Shown piece by piece: positions 59,454-64,000 of a stretch of 64,000 bases of DNA. This DNA comes from Allofournierella massiliensis. Lineage in GTDB: Bacteria > Bacillota > Clostridia > Oscillospirales > Ruminococcaceae. Under the pieces are notes generated by a model. The model worked only from the letters and a program-made list of their open reading frames with translations. It had not been told where the DNA came from and did not search any database. Location of the stretch: positions 1 through 64,000 of the forward strand of contig NZ_SLUM01000001.1 of NCBI RefSeq assembly GCF_004345265.1, given 5' to 3'. Both the position numbers and the translations under genes were made by a program. How positions within the stretch are numbered: position 1 is the first letter of the stretch; the number at the start of each line of letters is the position of its first letter.

Positions 59454-60119
59454 GTGCAGACCGACCGACTCTACCGGGTGACGGAATACGACATTCCCAA
59501 CGTGATCCGCACCCTGACCGAATGCTTTCAGGCGGACCCCTTGTACCGGCAGCTGATCCCGGACGCGGACGTGCGCCAGCGCACCCTGCCGGAAATCTTT
59601 AACTGCGACGCCAACGAGATGCTCTCCTGCTGCAACGTGTATGCGGACAGCCACGAGGTGGGCGGACTGGTGATTCTGGACGATGAGACCGAGCCCTACG
59701 ACCCGCTGCGCTATTTTTCCACCGAGGCCTTTTACGCCCTGAAAACCGACGTGTGCCTGGTGCGGGAGGACTGGTCGCTGAAGACCCTGTGGAACTTCTT
59801 TCTGGGCCGGCAGTACCTGAACTCCCGCTGGACCGAGGAGCTGCCGGACAACCGGATGCAGCTGATCTATTTCGCGGTGCGCCCGGCCTTGCAGGGCGCG
59901 GGGGTGGGCCACCGGATGATCCAGCCGGTGATGGACTACGCCGACGAGCACGGGCTGCTCATCTCGCTGGAGACCCACAACCCGGCCAACCTGCCCCGCT
60001 ACGACCACTACGGCTTCGACGTGTACAAAACCCTGAAAAGCCATTTTGAACTGACCCAATACTGTCTGGTGCGCCAGCCGGGCGCGCCGCTGCGACCCAG
60101 AAGAGAGAAAGGAATGTGA
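59454..60119 (+). CDS. GNAT family N-acetyltransferase
   Basis: The 221-residue protein has the acetyl-CoA motif IYFAVRPALQGAGVGHRMIQPVMDYAD (about 139-165; Q-x-x-G-x-G/A as QGAGVG) and the C-terminal ETHNPANLPRYDHYGFDV that marks GNATs acting on small molecules or peptides. The start is a GTG at 59454, six bases after the M28 stop. The substrate is not known. Confidence 0.87.
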   Translation: MQTDRLYRVTEYDIPNVIRTLTECFQADPLYRQLIPDADVRQRTLPEIFNCDANEMLSCCNVYADSHEVGGLVILDDETEPYDPLRYFSTEAFYALKTDVCLVREDWSLKTLWNFFLGRQYLNSRWTEELPDNRMQLIYFAVRPALQGAGVGHRMIQPVMDYADEHGLLISLETHNPANLPRYDHYGFDVYKTLKSHFELTQYCLVRQPGAPLRPRREKGM

Positions 60120-60122
60120 ACC

Positions 60123-61391
60123 ATGCCCCGCTTTGATTTTGCCTATGGCAGCGGCCGGGTGCAGCTGGACCTGCCGGAGAACGCCCGGTATCAGGAGCTG
60201 CACGGCCACAACGAACCCCCCATCGAGGACATCCCCGCCGCTTTGCGCGCCGCGCTGGAAGCGCCCATCCATGAAAAGCCCCTGCGCAGCTGGCTGCAGC
60301 CCGGCGACGCGGTGACCCTGATCATCAGCGACATGAGCCGCTTCTGGATGCGGCAGGATCTGGTGATTCCCGCGCTGGTGGAGTATATGGAAAAAGAGTG
60401 CGGCATCCGGATGGAGGATCTGGTGATTCTGGTGGCCAACGGCACCCATCTGGGCGGCGACGAGGCCGAGCTGCGCACGCTGGTCACCGACGCGGTCTAT
60501 GACCGGGTGAAGGTGGTAAACCACGACTGCCTGGCCGATGACCTTGTGTATCTGGGCACCACCAGCCGGGGCACCCAGGTGGTGGTGAACCCGCTGGCGG
60601 TGGGCCGCAAGGTGGTGGCGCTGGGCGCGGCCACCCAGCATGTGATGGCCGGCTTTGGCGGCGGGCGCAAGAGCATCCTGCCCGGCATCGCCTCCATGAA
60701 AACCATCCAGCAGAACCACGCCCACTCGCTGGACCCGAACGAACCCCATTCCAACCCGGCCATCGGCAACGCGGTGCTGGAGGGCAACCCCCTGCACGAG
60801 GACATGTGCGAGGCCGCGGCCATGGTGGAGCAGCTGTATGTGGTGAATCTGGTGATGAACGCGGGCATGAAGCTGGCCCGCATCACCGCCGGTCACTGGC
60901 TGGATTCCTGGCTGGAGGCCTGCAAGGCCGCCGACGCCATGTACCAGACCCCCATCCCGGAAAAGGCGGATGTGATCATCACCAGCTGCGGCGGCTACCC
61001 GAAGGACATGTCTCTGTATCAGGGCACCAAGACCATCGACAATGTGGAGTTCGGCCTGAAAAAGGGCGGCACGCTGGTGCTGCTGGCCGAATGCCGGGAC
61101 GGCGGCGGCCCCGCCGAGTACTTCGACTGGGTGGACTCCCTCTGCGCCGGTACGCTGGACGCGGATCTGCGCAAAAACTTCACCATCCCCGGCTACATCT
61201 TCTATCTGAACTGCGAGCAGGCCGCCCGCTACAACATCCTCATGCTCACCACCGCCCCCGCCGAGCCGCTGGCGCGCATGGGCATCAAAGCCTTCACCGA
61301 CCCGGCCGAGCTGTGCCGCCAGCTGAAGCTGGACGGCAAGCTGGTGTATGTGATTCCCAACGGCTCCACCGTGATCCCCGCGGTGAAATGA
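60123..61391 (+). CDS. larA: Nickel-dependent lactate racemase family protein
   Basis: The 422-residue protein matches LarA in length and in key residues: His109 (ANGTHLGGDE), His173 (ATQHVM), Lys183 in GGGRKSILPG (the lysine that anchors the nickel-pincer cofactor) and His199. LarA-type enzymes racemise or epimerise 2-hydroxy acids such as lactate. The maturation genes larB, larC and larE are not in this window. It is the last gene of the M28-GNAT-larA operon (3-base gap; AAAGGAATG ribosome site). Another 2-hydroxy acid may be the substrate. Confidence 0.9.
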   Translation: MPRFDFAYGSGRVQLDLPENARYQELHGHNEPPIEDIPAALRAALEAPIHEKPLRSWLQPGDAVTLIISDMSRFWMRQDLVIPALVEYMEKECGIRMEDLVILVANGTHLGGDEAELRTLVTDAVYDRVKVVNHDCLADDLVYLGTTSRGTQVVVNPLAVGRKVVALGAATQHVMAGFGGGRKSILPGIASMKTIQQNHAHSLDPNEPHSNPAIGNAVLEGNPLHEDMCEAAAMVEQLYVVNLVMNAGMKLARITAGHWLDSWLEACKAADAMYQTPIPEKADVIITSCGGYPKDMSLYQGTKTIDNVEFGLKKGGTLVLLAECRDGGGPAEYFDWVDSLCAGTLDADLRKNFTIPGYIFYLNCEQAARYNILMLTTAPAEPLARMGIKAFTDPAELCRQLKLDGKLVYVIPNGSTVIPAVK

Positions 61392-61463
61392 TGCGCCCGG
61401 CGGCGATATGCTGCATATTCACTGCATAACGAATATTTATGCACGGCCCGCCGTGCAAACTGC

Positions 61464-61505
61464 CACAAGACCGGGGCGCAGAGCCGTCCCGGTTTTGTGA
61501 ATTCC
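61464..61505 (+). terminator. Terminator after larA
   Basis: CACAAGACCGGG (61464-61475) and CCCGGTTTTGTG (61488-61499) form a 12-bp stem with one G-T pair. The 313-base gap 61392-61704 also has TGCATA...TATGCA near 61428-61448, the next promoter and a structured leader. Confidence 0.65.
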
Positions 61506-61547
61506 ATGGAAAAAACGATTCAGGCTGAATATTTTTTCAAAAATACC

Positions 61548-61583
61548 TTGCAAAAATCGGAACAGTGTGTATAATTATACACA
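61548..61583 (+). promoter_or_regulatory. Promoter and 18-bp palindrome of the amino-acid ABC operon
   Basis: TTGCAA (61548-61553), 16 bases, TATAAT (61570-61575). TGTGTATAATTATACACA (61566-61583) is a perfect 18-bp palindrome centred on the -10 box; its centre resembles an ArgR/AhrC ARG box. Confidence 0.75.
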
Positions 61584-61704
61584 TGGACGGGGCACACACC
61601 CCGCAAAGCAAAACGAACCACGGCGGCGCGGGCCGGGCAAAGGGAGCCCGACCGGGGGAAAAACAGCAACCCCAATGCCGCCCCACATACGGAGGGAATC
61701 AACC

Positions 61705-62610
61705 ATGAAAAAGTTTCTTGCCATTGCCATGGCCGCTGTTCTCAGCCTGAGCCTGGCCGCCTGCGGCGGCGCTTCTTCCAGCACCGCCTCTTCCGCCGCT
61801 GCCTCCTCTGAGGCCGCTTCCACCGCCGCTTCTTCCGAAGCCGCCAGCGCATCCACCACCGCTTACGACTACTCTTCCTACACCGGCGAGACCATCGACG
61901 CCATCAAGGCTGCCGGCAAGCTGGTGGTTGGCACCGAGGCTCAGTACGCTCCCTTCGAGTTCAAGGATCTGGACGCCAACTTCGTGGGCTGCGACATGTG
62001 GCTGGCCCAGCAGATTGCCGACGCTCTGGGCGTTGAGCTGGAAGTGATGGACATGGCTTTTGACGGCATCATCCCCGCCGTGAAGTCCAACCAGGTGGAC
62101 ATCGGCATCGCCGCCTTCACCGTGGACGAGGAGCGCGCCAAGGAGATCGACTTCACCGACATGTACCAGAAGGACGAGCAGATGCTGATCGTCAAGAAGG
62201 GCAACGAGGAAGTTTACACCACCAAGGAGTCCCTGGCCGGCCAGCAGGTTGGCGCCCAGCGCGGCACCATCCAGAGCAAGCTGATCCAGAGCGCTCTGCC
62301 CGATTCCACCCTGTTCGAGCTGGACAAGTGGCCCACCCTGGCCATGGAAGTGGCCAACGGCAACATTGCCGCCATCGTGGTGGACGGCGCCGTGGGCGAG
62401 AGCCTGATCGCCACCAACGACGGCATTGCTCAGGCCAACTTCACCTTCAGCGCCGAGGAGGCCAACTTCGGTAAGGCCGCCGTGGTTGCCAAGGGCAAGG
62501 ATGACCTGAAGGAGCTGGTGAACGCCGTGATCGCCAACGTGACCGCCGACGGTTCCTTCCAGGCTGCCTACGACGAAGCGGTTGAACTGGCCGGCACTCT
62601 GGGCGTATAA
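61705..62610 (+). CDS. Amino-acid ABC transporter substrate-binding lipoprotein
   Basis: The 301-residue precursor has a lipoprotein signal ending LSLAAC (Cys20), a long Ser/Ala linker to about residue 53, and a family 3 solute-binding fold (LVVGTEAQYAPFEFKD, DMWLAQQIADALGVELEVMDMAFDGIIPAVKSNQVDIGIAAFTVDEERA). It binds a polar amino acid, perhaps arginine or another basic amino acid in view of the ARG-box-like operator. AGGGAG precedes the ATG. The permease gene follows. Confidence 0.95.
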   Translation: MKKFLAIAMAAVLSLSLAACGGASSSTASSAAASSEAASTAASSEAASASTTAYDYSSYTGETIDAIKAAGKLVVGTEAQYAPFEFKDLDANFVGCDMWLAQQIADALGVELEVMDMAFDGIIPAVKSNQVDIGIAAFTVDEERAKEIDFTDMYQKDEQMLIVKKGNEEVYTTKESLAGQQVGAQRGTIQSKLIQSALPDSTLFELDKWPTLAMEVANGNIAAIVVDGAVGESLIATNDGIAQANFTFSAEEANFGKAAVVAKGKDDLKELVNAVIANVTADGSFQAAYDEAVELAGTLGV

Positions 62611-62625
62611 TAAAAGGAAAAAAGG

Positions 62626-62660
62626 GCATCCTCACACCCCGGTTCGGGGCGTGAGGATGC
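62626..62660 (+). terminator. Intercistronic hairpin between binding-protein and permease genes
   Basis: GCATCCTCAC-A-CCCC and GGGG-C-GTGAGGATGC form a strong stem without a T-run. It likely stabilises the binding-protein mRNA and reduces downstream expression. Confidence 0.65.
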
Positions 62661-62688
62661 TGTTGTGTCTCTACGAAAGGGGAGTCTT

Positions 62689-63384
62689 ATGGAGTTTCTG
62701 GAAAAGATGGTGACCCTGTTCACCAAGTACAACAGCTTCTTCAGCGCAGGTGTGGCCAACACCATCATTCTTGCGCTGTTCACTGTGCTGCTGGGCACCG
62801 TGCTGGGCACGCTGCTGGCCATCATGAAGCTGGGCAAGTTTGCCCCCACCCGCTGGCTGGCCAACGTTTACATCGAGTTCATCCGCGGCACGCCGCTGAT
62901 GATTCAGGTCATGTTTCTGTTCTACGGCCTGCCCATGGTGGGCATCACCTTCCCCAGCCTGCCCTTCATCTCCAACTCCGACCGGTTCATGGCCGGTATC
63001 TGCGCCATGAGCATCAACAGCGGCGCCTATGTGGCCGAGATCATCCGCAGCGGCATCCAGGCGGTGGACAAGGGCCAGACCGAGGCCGCCCGCAGCCTGG
63101 GCTTCAAATCCGGCCAGACCATGCGCATGGTGGTGCTGCCTCAGGCCATCAAGAACATCCTGCCCGCTTTGGGCAACGAGTTCGTGACCGTGATCAAGGA
63201 ATCCTCCATTGTATCGGTCATCGGCATTGCCGACCTGATGTACCAGACCAACAGCGTGATCTCCACCACCTACCGCTCGCTGGCGGCGCTGGCGGTGGCA
63301 GCCATCATCTACTTTATCATGACCTTCGTAACCTCCCGCCTGATCGCGTTTGCAGAAAGGAAAATGGCCAATGGCACAAGATGA
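62689..63384 (+). CDS. Amino-acid ABC transporter permease
   Basis: The 231-residue protein has five hydrophobic segments and the His/Glu/Gln/Arg-type permease signature [13 protein letters not shown] (about 63-75), with the EAA loop [38 protein letters not shown]. It forms the channel of the importer. ATG 62689 follows AAAGGGGAG. Its 3' end overlaps the ATPase gene by 14 bases. Confidence 0.95.
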   Translation: MEFLEKMVTLFTKYNSFFSAGVANTIILALFTVLLGTVLGTLLAIMKLGKFAPTRWLANVYIEFIRGTPLMIQVMFLFYGLPMVGITFPSLPFISNSDRFMAGICAMSINSGAYVAEIIRSGIQAVDKGQTEAARSLGFKSGQTMRMVVLPQAIKNILPALGNEFVTVIKESSIVSVIGIADLMYQTNSVISTTYRSLAALAVAAIIYFIMTFVTSRLIAFAERKMANGTR

Positions 63385-64000
63385 ACTGATCGTTGTAAAA
63401 GATTTGAACAAGTCCTTCGGTAAGCTCCATGTGCTCAAGGATGTGAACACCAGCATCCGCAAGGGTGAAGTGGTGGCGGTGATCGGCCCCTCCGGCAGCG
63501 GCAAGAGCACCTTTCTGCGCTGTTTGAACCTGCTGGAGGTACCCACCAGCGGCCATGTGTTCTTTGAAGGCGTGGACATCTGCGACAAAAAGACCAATAT
63601 CGACCTGCACCGCCAGAAGATCGGCATGGTGTTCCAGCAGTTCAACCTGTTCAACAACATGACCGTTCTGAAAAACATCACCGCCGCGCCGGTGAAGATC
63701 CGCAAAATGGACCCCAAGGCCGCCGAGGAAAAGGCCCTGCAGCTGCTGGACCGGGTGGGCCTCGCGGACAAGGCGGACAGCTACCCCGCCCAGCTTTCCG
63801 GCGGCCAGAAGCAGCGCGTGGCCATTGTGCGTGCGCTGGCCATGGAGCCGGACGTGATGCTCTTCGACGAGCCCACCAGCGCCCTTGACCCGGAGATGGT
63901 GGGCGAGGTGCTGCAGGTTATGAAGGATCTGGCCGCCGAGGGCATGACCATGGTGGTGGTGACCCACGAGATGAGCTTTGCCCGCGAGGTGTCCAGCCGG
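63371..64000 (+). CDS. Amino-acid ABC transporter ATP-binding protein (partial)
   Basis: The first 210 residues are visible, cut by the window end. Walker [10 protein letters not shown] (39-47), Q-loop VFQQFNLF (87-94), signature LSGGQKQ (142-148) and Walker [13 protein letters not shown] (162-173), then the H-loop His199, mark a GlnQ/ArtP-type ATPase. It overlaps the permease gene by 14 bases. The missing C-terminal part should be about 30-40 residues. Confidence 0.95.
   Translation, partial: MAQDELIVVKDLNKSFGKLHVLKDVNTSIRKGEVVAVIGPSGSGKSTFLRCLNLLEVPTSGHVFFEGVDICDKKTNIDLHRQKIGMVFQQFNLFNNMTVLKNITAAPVKIRKMDPKAAEEKALQLLDRVGLADKADSYPAQLSGGQKQRVAIVRALAMEPDVMLFDEPTSALDPEMVGEVLQVMKDLAAEGMTMVVVTHEMSFAREVSSR

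Noticed and set aside
57342-60896. Very long open frame on the minus strand opposite the M28, GNAT and larA genes
   Set aside because: Same reason: the plus strand encodes three families with complete active-site motifs, and the minus frame is a compositional shadow.

Overview
This window is a GC-rich stretch of a low-redox, Gram-positive bacterial chromosome. The gene content (CotF-like coat/ferritin-like protein, Asp23-FakA-RecG neighbourhood, type III glutamine synthetase, sigma-54, desulfoferrodoxin, molybdenum hydroxylase, many lipoproteins with Ser/Ala-rich linkers, strong AAGGAGG-type ribosome sites) points to an anaerobic Clostridia member, most likely Oscillospiraceae/Ruminococcaceae of the Faecalibacterium-Gemmiger-Subdoligranulum type. 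The family placement is an inference from gene content and base composition; no 16S gene is present. The window has no rRNA, CRISPR array, prophage or recognisable insertion-sequence transposase.

Layout. 0.1-6 kb: Hpt protein, HD phosphohydrolase, sigma-54 (rpoN), coat-F protein, the trxA-trxB pair, DUF523 and DUF1622 proteins. 6.0-6.4 kb: a four-gene tRNA operon (Pro, Gly, Val, Phe). 6.5-10.1 kb: a three-subunit molybdenum hydroxylase operon (FAD, 2Fe-2S, Mo subunits). 10.2-12.4 kb: an orphan LytTR regulator and an ECF sigma/anti-sigma pair separated by a 280-bp structured repeat. 12.8-15.6 kb: an ABC importer of the TrpXYZ type. 15.9-19.9 kb: a glycosyltransferase and dTDP-sugar genes rfbA-rfbD-rfbB. 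19.9-24.7 kb: small membrane proteins, GNAT, XRE and MerR regulators, and an MFS transporter behind what looks like a leader-peptide attenuator. 24.9-37.8 kb: an old-yellow-enzyme reductase and AraC regulator, nnrD, a sirtuin, a 2-hydroxyacid dehydrogenase, MATE, and a DUF4261 plus SUFU/TPR pair. 37.8-47.4 kb (minus strand): a sugar-type oxidoreductase with two CE7-family esterases (one apparently dead), recG, an AT-rich GIY-YIG gene, fakA, an Asp23-family gene and an orphan peptide-binding lipoprotein. 47.7-54.6 kb: CBS and flavin-reductase genes, a lipoprotein, glnN, rlmI, a CYTH protein. 54.6-64 kb: a cluster of DnaA-box-like 9-mers, a ZIP metal transporter, the second 280-bp repeat copy, desulfoferrodoxin, an Rrf2 regulator, M28 peptidase-GNAT-larA, and an amino-acid ABC importer cut by the window end.

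The most interesting items are: (1) a 280-bp non-coding, palindrome-rich element with about 26-bp inverted ends, present twice (94% identical, no indels) and as a 19-base end fragment inside a terminator loop, all three between convergent gene ends, with a compensatory base-pair change between copies; (2) a promoter, a 34-codon upstream reading frame and a terminator whose stem contains the ribosome site of an MFS transporter; (3) an AT-rich GIY-YIG gene inserted in the conserved asp23-fakA-recG order; (4) a tandem esterase paralogue that lost its serine nucleophile; and (5) a 245-bp cluster of TTTTCCACA-type boxes.
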